From Candidatus Roizmanbacteria bacterium RIFCSPLOWO2_01_FULL_40_13 (lineage in GTDB: Bacteria; Patescibacteriota; Microgenomatia; UBA1406; GWC2-37-13), in assembly GCA_001789745.1 (NCBI GenBank), contig MGAN01000004.1, positions 1 to 64,000 on the forward strand: a stretch of DNA of 64,000 bases, given 5' to 3'. The notes under the pieces were generated by a model. That model searched no databases. It was not told where the DNA came from and worked only from the letters and a program-made list of their open reading frames with translations. The position numbers were made by a program, and so were the translations under genes. Position 1 is the stretch's first letter. Every line of letters starts with the position of its first letter. Shown piece by piece: positions 45,605 to 54,702 of the stretch.

Positions 45605-47268
45605 AAAATTCAAGTTTCAAATTTCAAATTAAATCTCATTTACCATTAATTATCTTTCTTCTTTTTTATTTTTTTATTATCGGTTATAAACTAATCGTTT
45701 TTTCTGCTCCATTCTTCGACTGGGACGAGTCTATCAACGTCCAGGTCTCCAAAGAAGTTATCGAGAATAAATCTCTTGTGCCTCTGTGGCAGGGAGAACC
45801 GTGGTTGGATAAACCTCCGCTTCCCTTTTGGATCTTTGGATTGGTTATGAAACTTACTTCCTTTATTCGGCCGGAAATCTCACTGAGAATTTTCTCCTTA
45901 ATATTATCAATAATCGCCCTTATTTTTGTTTATTCCAATTACCTTAAAGCCTTCACTGTAACCGAAGCGGTTGAGAAGCAAAGTGGTATACCCGTTTCGG
46001 TTTATAATCTATTGGCAAGTCTAACTGTAATCATCACCGCCTTTACCCCTATCTTTCTCCAACGATCACAAATTGTGAACTTAGATGTGTTTCTCCTCAT
46101 CGGATGGCTCGGATATCTCCTATTCGTTCAAAATTTTTGGCTAAGTTTTGTATTTTTAACAATCTCTGTCTTGACAAAATCTTTAATCGGATTCTACCCT
46201 GCGTTCATTCTTCTCGCCTACAACTTAATTATTTTGTGGGGAGCGATACGTTTTAAATTTCGTAAACCGAAACGGTTGGAGAAGCCGACATTAAGTCGGC
46301 TGGGAGAACCGCTTCGGTTAATAAGAATGGCAATGATACAAATCGCTTTTTTGTCAATCTGGTATATAATCATGCTTTTCTCCTTCCGTAAAAACTTCTG
46401 GCAGCAGCACATAATCGAAACCCACTTCATGCGAGTCACTACCTCTATCGAATCCCATTTCGGCCAGCGTACTTATTACATTGATTTAATGCGCGAACAA
46501 CTCGGTGTCTTCTTTTGGCCTTCTTTGGTAGGTTTAGCAATTGTCATTCTGAGCGCAGCGAAGAATCTCTCAATTTATTTGAGAAAAAATCGCATTCGCG
46601 ATAGATCCCTTACCATGGATCAGGTTGCTAAATTATTATATTCATCGTTCTTACTTCCCTGGTTTATTTTTCTCAACTTAACCAAAACTAAAATCTTCTG
46701 GTATCTCTACCCCGCCATTCCCCAATTCGCATTTCTTGCAGTCTATCCTTTTTACCATTTATCATTCCCGCGCCAGACTGCGCTGACAGGAAAGCGGGAA
46801 TCCAGTCTATTTAGTCATCCCGAACATGTTTCAAGATCTGGATTCCGGAACAAGTCCGGAATGACAATTATTTTAATCATGCTAATTATTAGTTACCTCT
46901 TCTATACCAACTTCCTAAAAACCAACTTCTTCACTACCTTTTACTCCAAACCCGAAGACTACTACGATCTTGCCCTTTTCGCAAAAGAAAAATGTGATTC
47001 TCTGTCGGTGTTGGTTGGAAGGGATACCCGCGAAGCAACAAAAACTCTTGAGAGTATGAAGTTAACCATCACTTCCACAAGACAATGGGGTGACCACCCT
47101 TCAATTGTCTATTATTTTGGAAAGAAGGTTAATTTTATTTATCAAACTCCCGTAGAAAATTTAAAGAAAAATGAATGTCTTGCTGTAAAAAGTGATGACT
47201 CACAATTAATAAATAACAATTCAAATGAAATTAAAAAATTTAATTCTTTTTCCCTGTACAAACGGTAG
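45601..47268 (+). CDS. ArnT/GT39-like glycosyltransferase with several repeat inserts
   Basis: FDWDESINVQVSKEVIENKSLVPLWQGEPWLDKPPLPFW is the typical DE...KPPL signature. Confidence 0.78.
   Translation: MKNSSFKFQIKSHLPLIIFLLFYFFIIGYKLIVFSAPFFDWDESINVQVSKEVIENKSLVPLWQGEPWLDKPPLPFWIFGLVMKLTSFIRPEISLRIFSLILSIIALIFVYSNYLKAFTVTEAVEKQSGIPVSVYNLLASLTVIITAFTPIFLQRSQIVNLDVFLLIGWLGYLLFVQNFWLSFVFLTISVLTKSLIGFYPAFILLAYNLIILWGAIRFKFRKPKRLEKPTLSRLGEPLRLIRMAMIQIAFLSIWYIIMLFSFRKNFWQQHIIETHFMRVTTSIESHFGQRTYYIDLMREQLGVFFWPSLVGLAIVILSAAKNLSIYLRKNRIRDRSLTMDQVAKLLYSSFLLPWFIFLNLTKTKIFWYLYPAIPQFAFLAVYPFYHLSFPRQTALTGKRESSLFSHPEHVSRSGFRNKSGMTIILIMLIISYLFYTNFLKTNFFTTFYSKPEDYYDLALFAKEKCDSLSVLVGRDTREATKTLESMKLTITSTRQWGDHPSIVYYFGKKVNFIYQTPVENLKKNECLAVKSDDSQLINNNSNEIKKFNSFSLYKR
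45960..46002. repeat. Second-family palindromic element in CDS
   Basis: AACCGAAGCGGTTGAGAAGC...CCCGTTTCGGTT. Confidence 0.6.
46265..46319. repeat. Second-family palindromic element in CDS
   Basis: AACCGAAACGGTTGGAGAAGCCGACATTAAGTCGGCTGGGAGAACCGCTTCGGTT. Confidence 0.7.
46542..46612. repeat. Palindromic element inside a CDS
   Basis: TGTCATTCTGAGCGCAGCGAAGAATCTCTC...CGCATTCGCGATAGATCCCTTA; translated VILSAAKNLSIYLRKNRIRDRSL. Confidence 0.75.
46761..46866. repeat. Palindromic elements (two halves/adjacent copies) inside a CDS
   Basis: TCATTCCCGCG...GCGGGAATCCAG...AGTCATCCCGAACATGTTTCAAGATCTGGATTCCGGAACAAGTCCGGAATGACA. Confidence 0.7.
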
Positions 47269-47290
47269 TATAATTATAATAAGCTGATTT

Positions 47291-48802
47291 ATGTTCAATA
47301 TATTTAATATTTTTGTTTGGATAAAAAAAAGCTTTTCTAAAAAAGATTTCTTACTTTTAATTCTTCTTATTTTTATTTACTTATTAACCAGACTCTATAA
47401 TCTTGACCAATTTCCGATTTTTTCCGATGAGGGAATCTATATCAGATGGGCTAAAGTCGCCTGGCATGATGCCAGCTGGAGATTCATCTCGCTCACAGAC
47501 GGCAAGCAGCCGCTTCAAACCTGGGGAACCATACCTTTTCTTAAACTGTTTCCAGATAATGCACTCCTTGCAGGAAGGCTATTCTCGGTTATTACCGGTT
47601 TTGCAGCATTAATCGGAATGTTCACTCTTCTTTTTTATCTTTTTAACAAAAAAACCGCTTTTGTTGGCGGTTTTATCTGCGTATTTACTCCTTACTTTCT
47701 CTTTTACGACAGAATGGCTTTGGTTGACTCTGCCGTTAATGCGGGATTTATATGGATTTTGTTCTTCTCGATTCTTCTGGTAAAGACAGTCCGTCTTGAT
47801 ATAGCTTTAATTTTTGGCCTGGTTGCGGGATTTTCACTTCTTGCCAAATCGTCGGTAAGAATATTTTTTGCATTATCCGTCTTAGCCCCTTTATTACAGC
47901 TTGAAAAATCTATAAAAAAGACAATTCCTAAAATTATTAATTATTATTTATTATTTATAATTTCCTCTATCTTAGCTTTAGTTGTCTACAACGTCCAAAG
48001 ACTCTCCCCTTTCTTCCATTACGTAGCGCAAAAAAACGCTACCTTTGTAATGACCATGGATGAATTTTTACAAAATCCGTTTATGAGCTTTTTCCATAAT
48101 ATAAAAATAATTCCCGAATACGTCATTAACGAATCGGGGTTCATCCTTTTCTTTTTTGCAATTTTGGGACTTTGGAAACTACTTAAGGCAGAATTGAAAT
48201 TAAGTTTGTATCTTGCGTCTTGGATCTTGTTTCCTTTCCTTGCTATAGCTTTTTTTTCGAAGGTAATCTTTCCCCGCTATCTCATTTTTTTCGGAAGTAT
48301 TCTGGTTGTTTTTGCAAGTTATTTCTTCACCACTTTAAATAATCGTTATCAAACTGTTTGCTATTTACTGCTGGCTACTTTTTTTATTTACTACAACTAC
48401 ACAATTTTCTTCGATTACCCCAAAATTCCCTTTCCTGAAATCGACCGGGGGCAGTACGTGGAAGGGGCAACCGTGGGAATCGGAGCCAGGGAAATAGTTG
48501 AATTTGCCCGCGAAATATCCGATGACAAAGAAGTGGTTCTTCTTGCCGAAGGCAACTTCGGTCTCGTTGGGGATGTCCTGGATGTGTTTACTAAACCAGG
48601 GGATAAAATTTTTATCAAAGGTTTCTGGCCGCTGGACAAAAAAGCTCTGTTAGAAAATCAAAAAGAACTTGATGAAAAATTTGTCTATGCAGTCTTTGCT
48701 CAAAGAAAAGATTTCCCTTCGGAATGGCCGCTTAGATTAATTAAGAAATTTGACAAACCGGGCAAAAAATCAACCATCTACCTTTTTGAACTGACGAAAT
48801 AA
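47291..48802 (+). CDS. GT39-like membrane glycosyltransferase
   Basis: FPIFSDEGIYIRWAKVAWHDASWRFISLTDGKQPLQTW. Confidence 0.7.
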   Translation: MFNIFNIFVWIKKSFSKKDFLLLILLIFIYLLTRLYNLDQFPIFSDEGIYIRWAKVAWHDASWRFISLTDGKQPLQTWGTIPFLKLFPDNALLAGRLFSVITGFAALIGMFTLLFYLFNKKTAFVGGFICVFTPYFLFYDRMALVDSAVNAGFIWILFFSILLVKTVRLDIALIFGLVAGFSLLAKSSVRIFFALSVLAPLLQLEKSIKKTIPKIINYYLLFIISSILALVVYNVQRLSPFFHYVAQKNATFVMTMDEFLQNPFMSFFHNIKIIPEYVINESGFILFFFAILGLWKLLKAELKLSLYLASWILFPFLAIAFFSKVIFPRYLIFFGSILVVFASYFFTTLNNRYQTVCYLLLATFFIYYNYTIFFDYPKIPFPEIDRGQYVEGATVGIGAREIVEFAREISDDKEVVLLAEGNFGLVGDVLDVFTKPGDKIFIKGFWPLDKKALLENQKELDEKFVYAVFAQRKDFPSEWPLRLIKKFDKPGKKSTIYLFELTK

Positions 48803-48811
48803 GAATTATTG

Positions 48812-48880
48812 CGTCATCCTGAACTTGATTCAGGATCTGTTTTTTCTTAAATTTAGATGCTGAAATATATTCAGCATGAC
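48812..48880. repeat. Interspersed palindromic element overlapping a CDS 3' end
   Basis: GTCATCCTGAACTTGATTCAGGATCTG...GATGCTGAAATATATTCAGCATGAC. Confidence 0.75.
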
Positions 48881-50680
48881 TAAAACTCCAACGGCAGTAA
48901 GAGTTAAAAAATTGGCAAGATTTCTTACTGGTGTATTTTTAAATACAAATTTAAGTTCGTGTTGTCCTTGGGGAATATTTAGGGTAATTAATTTATAATC
49001 ATTCCTGTCGTTAATGGACGTTTTTTGCGAGTTTAAATATGTAGTCCAGCCCGGGAAATTATAAGTATTAAGTCTAAAGATCAACTGTGTTTTTGCATTG
49101 ACGGAAAACTCCTTATTTTGAAAATTGTTTTTGACTGTTTCGATATCTGCATCTCCTAAAATCACTTTATAAGGATCCTGCGGTAGATCTTTTTTTTCTA
49201 TTGCCAGCTCTGTCGTATCCAGCTCCGACTTTTTAGTTTTGATTCCTTTAGGTACGAATTCATAAGAAGTCCTGCTTATTCTCCAACTTATCTCCTCCCG
49301 GGCCGTTAACTCTTTATCAGTAACCATCAGTACTCTCTGCGGTTTAAAGTATTTCTGATAAGTAATTATCGTCCCCGCCACTAAAAAAATTACAAGAATA
49401 TTATATATAAAGCCTTGTATCAATACATTGAACCCCCGAGGTTCAATATATTGATTTAATAATCTAAAAATGAAAAAAATACAACAACCTCCAAGGATAG
49501 AAATTAAAATTGTAGTAAAAGTCAAAAATCTCCAGGGAAATTGCAGATACCAAAGGTATCCAACCCTATCCCAGATGAATGACGAGTACCCCGTGGTCAT
49601 AAAAAGACTAAAAATAAGTAGAAAAACACAAAAAAAGAAATACGGCAATGTCATCCCGACTAAGTCGGGATCGCTGTTTTGAACTACGATTCTGGACGAC
49701 CGGGTACCATATGGCACCCGGCTGACAGAATGACGAAAGCGCTCTAAAAAATAAGTAACAACTGCTAATAATATTGCCCCAATTGTTAATCCTATATGAA
49801 CCTTGCCTAATTGAAACGTTACTCCGTCTGCCAAACCCTCAGCCGATCCTCCGAATCCCCAAGGGGAGTAAATAAATTGCCCGGGATAGATATAGTGCAG
49901 TTTATAACTTGCCAACTCACCGGTGAGAATCTTATCGGTTAAAGTATATTTTCTCTCCGACAGGGATGGCAACCAATAAAAAGCCGATAATGATAATCCC
50001 AAAATTAATGATCCGGCAAACAGATATATAAATTTGTGTTTAAATTTTGTCTTGAGCAAATAAAAGATAAAATAAAACCCGATAAATATCATCGAAGGCA
50101 GAGCGATCAGGGGTTGAGTCAAAATCAGCAAAGCCAAACTTACTCCAAACAATATACAATTCCTCCAATTAGTCTTATCAACCAAATTATCCATGGATAA
50201 AAAAACAAAAGGTAAAATAGCTAGCGCGAAGAACTCAGCCAAAGCCCCTCTGGCATAAATTAAAACCGCATGATAGAAAAAATAAGTATAGAGAGCAGCA
50301 CTGACTAAAGCAGATAGTCTGTTAGTATATTTTTTTACCAATAAATAAATCCCTATTGCTCCTAAAATAAACCCGGAGATAAAAACCAACTTAACCGACC
50401 AAATAAGGGAAAATCCCAATATATGAAAAAACTCACCAATGTAATATATCAAAGGTGGATAAAAATTATATAAAGGATAGCCGAACCCAAAACCCAATCC
50501 GTCTACCCAGCGTGGATAAAGGTAACCCTGCCTTATGCCCTGATCCAGAAGATATAATCTGACTATATGTTGATCGTCATGCATTGAGAAATACTCACTA
50601 TTCAGAAGACTCAAGAAAGCCGGTACTGTTATAATAAATAAAAGCAGTAGATCAAACACTGCCGACCTTACCTTATGCAT
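48830..50680 (-). CDS. Large multi-TM membrane protein (6-TM YfhO/PTPS-related-like), repeat-invaded
   Basis: Multi-TM N-terminus with HDDQHIVRLYLLDQG; extracellular C-terminus; two internal inserts and a repeat-derived C-terminus. Confidence 0.6.
   Translation of the reverse strand: MHKVRSAVFDLLLLFIITVPAFLSLLNSEYFSMHDDQHIVRLYLLDQGIRQGYLYPRWVDGLGFGFGYPLYNFYPPLIYYIGEFFHILGFSLIWSVKLVFISGFILGAIGIYLLVKKYTNRLSALVSAALYTYFFYHAVLIYARGALAEFFALAILPFVFLSMDNLVDKTNWRNCILFGVSLALLILTQPLIALPSMIFIGFYFIFYLLKTKFKHKFIYLFAGSLILGLSLSAFYWLPSLSERKYTLTDKILTGELASYKLHYIYPGQFIYSPWGFGGSAEGLADGVTFQLGKVHIGLTIGAILLAVVTYFLERFRHSVSRVPYGTRSSRIVVQNSDPDLVGMTLPYFFFCVFLLIFSLFMTTGYSSFIWDRVGYLWYLQFPWRFLTFTTILISILGGCCIFFIFRLLNQYIEPRGFNVLIQGFIYNILVIFLVAGTIITYQKYFKPQRVLMVTDKELTAREEISWRISRTSYEFVPKGIKTKKSELDTTELAIEKKDLPQDPYKVILGDADIETVKNNFQNKEFSVNAKTQLIFRLNTYNFPGWTTYLNSQKTSINDRNDYKLITLNIPQGQHELKFVFKNTPVRNLANFLTLTAVGVLVMLNIFQHLNLRKNRS
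49421..49453. repeat. Palindrome CAATACATTGAACCCCCGAGGTTCAATATATTG in CDS
   Basis: One mismatch from 6918-6950; translated NQYIEPRGFNVLI. Confidence 0.8.
49649..49735. repeat. Palindromic element inside a CDS
   Basis: TGTCATCCCGACTAAGTCGGGATCG...GATTCTGGACGACCGGGTACC...CCGGCTGACAGAATGACG. Confidence 0.75.
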
Positions 50681-52096
50681 AAGCAGATTATAACAAGCGT
50701 GATGAGTCTATTTTTCCAAAGCGGTTACTCTGCGGTTTTGGGTTTGGTTGCCAATCTTACTCTTACAATCTTGCTCTCGCCTACTATTTTTGGCATGTAT
50801 ATAACCGTCTTATCAATTATTTCTCTACTAAACTATTTCTCTGATATTGGTCTTGCAGCTTCTCTCATTCAAAAAAAAGAGATCAGTAAAAATGACATCC
50901 GAACAACTTTCACCGTCCAACAGCTGCTTATCTTGACGTTAGTCACAGTCGGGTTCTACTCAACAGCTTTTATCAGGGATTTCTACGGTCTTCCTCTGGC
51001 GGGGATTTATCTTTATTGGGCTCTTTTGGCGGCTTTTTTTATTTCCTCGCTTAAAACCATTCCCTCGATTTTCCTGGAGCGAAAAATTCAGTTTCAAAAA
51101 ATAGTCATTGTGCAAATCATCGAAAACACCTGTTTTTATTTGACTACGATAATTTTGGCTCTTCTAAACTTCGGCGTTATGAGTTTTACTTATGCGGTGC
51201 TTTTTAGATCTGCCGTTGGATTAATTGCCATGTATACTATATCTTTTTGGGTTCCCGTTATCGGTATCTCTATAAAAAGTCTAAAAAACCTTCTTTCTTT
51301 CGGAGTTCCTTTTCAGGCAAGTTCTTTTTTAGCTTTGTTTAAGGATGACCTTATCACTCTTTATCTTGGCAAGGTATTAGGATTTGAAGGATTGGGTTAT
51401 ATCGGCTGGGCTAAGAAGTGGGCAGAGTCGCCGATAAGAATAATCATGGATAATATCAACCGCGTCCTCTTTCCGGTCATTTCAAGAATCCAGACCGACA
51501 AAGCCAAAATCGGCAGACTTACCGAGAAGCTGTTAAACTATCAGACAGCGCTACTTGCCCCTACTCTGGTCGGACTCGCGATCCTGATGATGCCATTGGT
51601 GAAGATAATCCCCCGCTATAACAAATGGGAGCCTGCATTACCTTATTTTTATATCTTTCTAGCAGCTTCCTTTTTTTCTTCTTATTCAACTCCCTTTATC
51701 AATCTGTTTAACGCCCTGGGAAAAGTTAAAATTTCTTTTTCTTTCATGCTTCTATGGACTGTGTCAACTTGGATTCTCACTCCGCCCTTCATTAACTACT
51801 TTGGACTTTACGGATTCCCCTTAAACCAGTTAATCCTTTCACTTTCGTTTATCGTTGTTGTTTTTATTAGCAAAAAGGAAATAGCCTTCAACTTTTTGCC
51901 ATCGGTTTATAAACCGATAATTGCAGCTTTACTGATGGGAATAATTACCTACCTCATTGTCGTCTCAGCCGCTCCATTACTCTGGCTTTTGATTTTTGCC
52001 ATCGTTTTCTCCGTTCTAATTTACTTTATAATATTGAAACTGATCTTTAGAACTGATCTGATATCCGAGGTTAAAACATTATTTTTCTCAAAATGA
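50675..52096 (+). CDS. Polysaccharide flippase (Wzx/MOP-like)
   Basis: FFQSGYSAVLGLVANLTLTILLSPTIFGMYITVLSIISLLNYFSDIGLAASLIQ. Confidence 0.84.
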   Translation: MHKQIITSVMSLFFQSGYSAVLGLVANLTLTILLSPTIFGMYITVLSIISLLNYFSDIGLAASLIQKKEISKNDIRTTFTVQQLLILTLVTVGFYSTAFIRDFYGLPLAGIYLYWALLAAFFISSLKTIPSIFLERKIQFQKIVIVQIIENTCFYLTTIILALLNFGVMSFTYAVLFRSAVGLIAMYTISFWVPVIGISIKSLKNLLSFGVPFQASSFLALFKDDLITLYLGKVLGFEGLGYIGWAKKWAESPIRIIMDNINRVLFPVISRIQTDKAKIGRLTEKLLNYQTALLAPTLVGLAILMMPLVKIIPRYNKWEPALPYFYIFLAASFFSSYSTPFINLFNALGKVKISFSFMLLWTVSTWILTPPFINYFGLYGFPLNQLILSLSFIVVVFISKKEIAFNFLPSVYKPIIAALLMGIITYLIVVSAAPLLWLLIFAIVFSVLIYFIILKLIFRTDLISEVKTLFFSK

Positions 52097-53001
52097 AAAT
52101 TACTGCAATCATCGTTGTAAAAAATAATCCTCCCCGTCTTTTTGAGTCGCTTGAGTCAATAAAAGCTTTAGTATCGGAGATAATTATCGGTAATATCGAT
52201 ATTGGCAATGATTATAAAAAAAGACTGCTTAATGATAAAAAAATTAAGCTTATTGATTTGCCTTCTGACACTCCTTTTGCCGATCTGGTCAAGGAAGATT
52301 TGAAAAAACGGGCAAAAGGCGATTATATTCTTTATCTTGATCCGGATGAAATATTTCCGAAGGAAATTATCTCCTATCTCCAGACTCTTATCGAGAAACA
52401 CGATTATATATTCTTCCCCCGCAAAAATATCATCTTCGGCAAGTGGATACAGCAGTCCCGCTGGTGGCCAGATTATCAACTGAGACTTTTCAAAAAAAAT
52501 TCGGTCATTTGGCCAAAAGAGTTGCATCCGGTTCCTAAAGTAAAAGGAAAAGAATTTAAATTTGAGGCAAAAGAAACAAACGCTCTTCTTCATTACAACT
52601 ACGACAATTTGGATCAATATCTGGAAAAAGCCATAAGATACGCCAAATCAGAAGCTAAATTAGCAATTGCAAAAAAAGAAAAATTTACTCTTGCTTCAAC
52701 TTTTCAAAAATCAATTACCGAATTCATCAGCCGCTTTTTCGCACTTGAAGGTTACAAAGACGGAATGCACGGACTTGTCCTCTCAATCTTGCAGATGTTT
52801 TATTATTTCTTGGCTTATTTTTACTTTTGGGAGATGAAAAAATATGCTGAAACTGAAAAAAATACTCCAAAAGAGTTCCAAACTTTTACAAAAAACTTGC
52901 ACTTCGAAACCAGCTTTTGGCTGGTTAATAAAAATTTGGTACCGGCAGGTGAAAAAATGAGACTTAAAATACAGAATAAACTGCTTAAAATTTTTAAATA
53001 A
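52093..53001 (+). CDS. Glycosyltransferase family 2 (WaaE-like)
   Basis: KNNPPRLFESLESIK; YLDPDEIFPKE; QLRLFKKN. Confidence 0.78.
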   Translation: MKITAIIVVKNNPPRLFESLESIKALVSEIIIGNIDIGNDYKKRLLNDKKIKLIDLPSDTPFADLVKEDLKKRAKGDYILYLDPDEIFPKEIISYLQTLIEKHDYIFFPRKNIIFGKWIQQSRWWPDYQLRLFKKNSVIWPKELHPVPKVKGKEFKFEAKETNALLHYNYDNLDQYLEKAIRYAKSEAKLAIAKKEKFTLASTFQKSITEFISRFFALEGYKDGMHGLVLSILQMFYYFLAYFYFWEMKKYAETEKNTPKEFQTFTKNLHFETSFWLVNKNLVPAGEKMRLKIQNKLLKIFK

Positions 53002-53006
53002 TATTA

Positions 53007-53069
53007 GTCATCCCGAACTTGTTTCGGAATCTGGTTTTAAATCAGATGCTGAAACGAGTTCAGTATGGC
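53007..53069. repeat. Interspersed palindromic element overlapping a start codon
   Basis: GTCATCCCGAACTTGTTTCGGAATCTG...GATGCTGAAACGAGTTCAGTATGGCA. Confidence 0.7.
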
Positions 53070-54702
53070 AAAAATAATTGATTTTTTAAAAACAAAAAAA
53101 GTTTTATTTTTCCTCTTTTTTTTATTCATCCTCATACGCCTCCCTGCGCTTGATCAGATTTTTCTTCTCCATGATGAGCGGGATATTGTATTATCCGGCT
53201 ACTCAATTGCCAAAACCGGCAAAGATCTGTATGGCAACCGTTTCCCGCTGGTTTTTGATAAGATCAGCCCAAACAATCCCTTAATTGCCATCTATTATTC
53301 AGCTATCTGGTCATTATTTTTACCTCCGAATGTCTTTAATGCGCGTCTGCCGTTTATCTTGATATCTGCACTGCTGATATTTTTAGTTTATGACCTGATT
53401 TTTTTTATCACTAAAAATAAGACTCTGTCACTTCTGACTACAATTATTTTTTGTTTCAGCCCCTGGATCTTTCACCTCGCCAGGCTGGCTCTTGATATTC
53501 CTCTGGCCATAGTATTACTCCTGCTTGGAATTCTTTTCTATTTTAAAAAAAAGAGGTTTTTAGCCTATCTGCTTTTTAGTTTAACTTTTTTTACTTATCA
53601 GGGTTTTCGACTTCTCATTCCCTTTCTCCTTATCTATCTCGAATTATTTTATTTTTTGAAAAACAAAAATAAATACTCTTTTTTAAAAATTTCTTTAGTA
53701 AATTTATTATTTTATTTTTTATTGGTTTTCCTTGCCTTCAATTTTGAACCTCAAATCAGTACGAACAGGTTACAAGAAATTATCTTTTTTAATTATGAAA
53801 AAAATGCGCTTGAGGTGGACTTTCGCAGGATGACTTCGCTTGCGCCTGCAATTGTTGACCGGTTTTTCAGTAATAAATTAACTGTACCCATAGACTATAT
53901 CTTAGAAAATACCGTAAAAGCCTTTGATCCCAGCTTCTTATTTAAAAAAGGCGATGACAGCGCGATTAACGGCAACGCGGTAGGAGGCCAGTTCTTTTTG
54001 ACTTTCGTCATCTTTTATTTTTTAGGAATAATTTCGCTGGGCAAAAGGGCCGAACTTAAAGATTTTTACATACTGGGTTTTATTCCGGTTGGGATTATCC
54101 CAACTTTACTCAGTACCCATGGCGCCTCTTTTGCCATCAGAGGAATACTTTCAACTGTAGGATACTCTTATCTTTTGACACTGGGAATTAATTTTGGACT
54201 TTCAATAATTCAAAAAAATAAATATAAAAAACTTATTATTGCTTTATGCTTCTTGCTTCTTGCATCTAACATTTTGACTTTTATCTATGGTTATTATTTC
54301 CGAAGACCGGTTACCGTAGGAGAACTTTTCAATGAAAACGAAAGACAGCTTGCCGGTTATCTTCAAACTAATGAAGGCAATAAAATTACAATCTACCATA
54401 ATTCACCCAAAGATCTGCTTTTCAGTCTGGTCTTTTTAAAAAATCCTTCGTCCGGGCGACTTAACTCAGCTCAAACTTCGCTCAGCAAAGGATTAACTCT
54501 TGATTGGGAAGGATTTTATTTTAAAACGTGTGATAAAACAAAAAATTACTTCTCGTTAATTAATGCCGTCGTCTCGGAAAAATGCTTTGAGGAAAAAGAA
54601 TACAATAATATCGTCGAAAAAATAAGTCTGGATAAATTGAAAGCGGATCAAATTTACTATAAAGACTACTCTGATAAAACTGCTTATTTCATCATCGAGT
54701 AA
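53065..54702 (+). CDS. GT39-like membrane glycosyltransferase
   Basis: LDQIFLLHDERDIVLSGYSIAKTGKDLYGNRFPL. Confidence 0.7.
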   Translation: MAKIIDFLKTKKVLFFLFFLFILIRLPALDQIFLLHDERDIVLSGYSIAKTGKDLYGNRFPLVFDKISPNNPLIAIYYSAIWSLFLPPNVFNARLPFILISALLIFLVYDLIFFITKNKTLSLLTTIIFCFSPWIFHLARLALDIPLAIVLLLLGILFYFKKKRFLAYLLFSLTFFTYQGFRLLIPFLLIYLELFYFLKNKNKYSFLKISLVNLLFYFLLVFLAFNFEPQISTNRLQEIIFFNYEKNALEVDFRRMTSLAPAIVDRFFSNKLTVPIDYILENTVKAFDPSFLFKKGDDSAINGNAVGGQFFLTFVIFYFLGIISLGKRAELKDFYILGFIPVGIIPTLLSTHGASFAIRGILSTVGYSYLLTLGINFGLSIIQKNKYKKLIIALCFLLLASNILTFIYGYYFRRPVTVGELFNENERQLAGYLQTNEGNKITIYHNSPKDLLFSLVFLKNPSSGRLNSAQTSLSKGLTLDWEGFYFKTCDKTKNYFSLINAVVSEKCFEEKEYNNIVEKISLDKLKADQIYYKDYSDKTAYFIIE

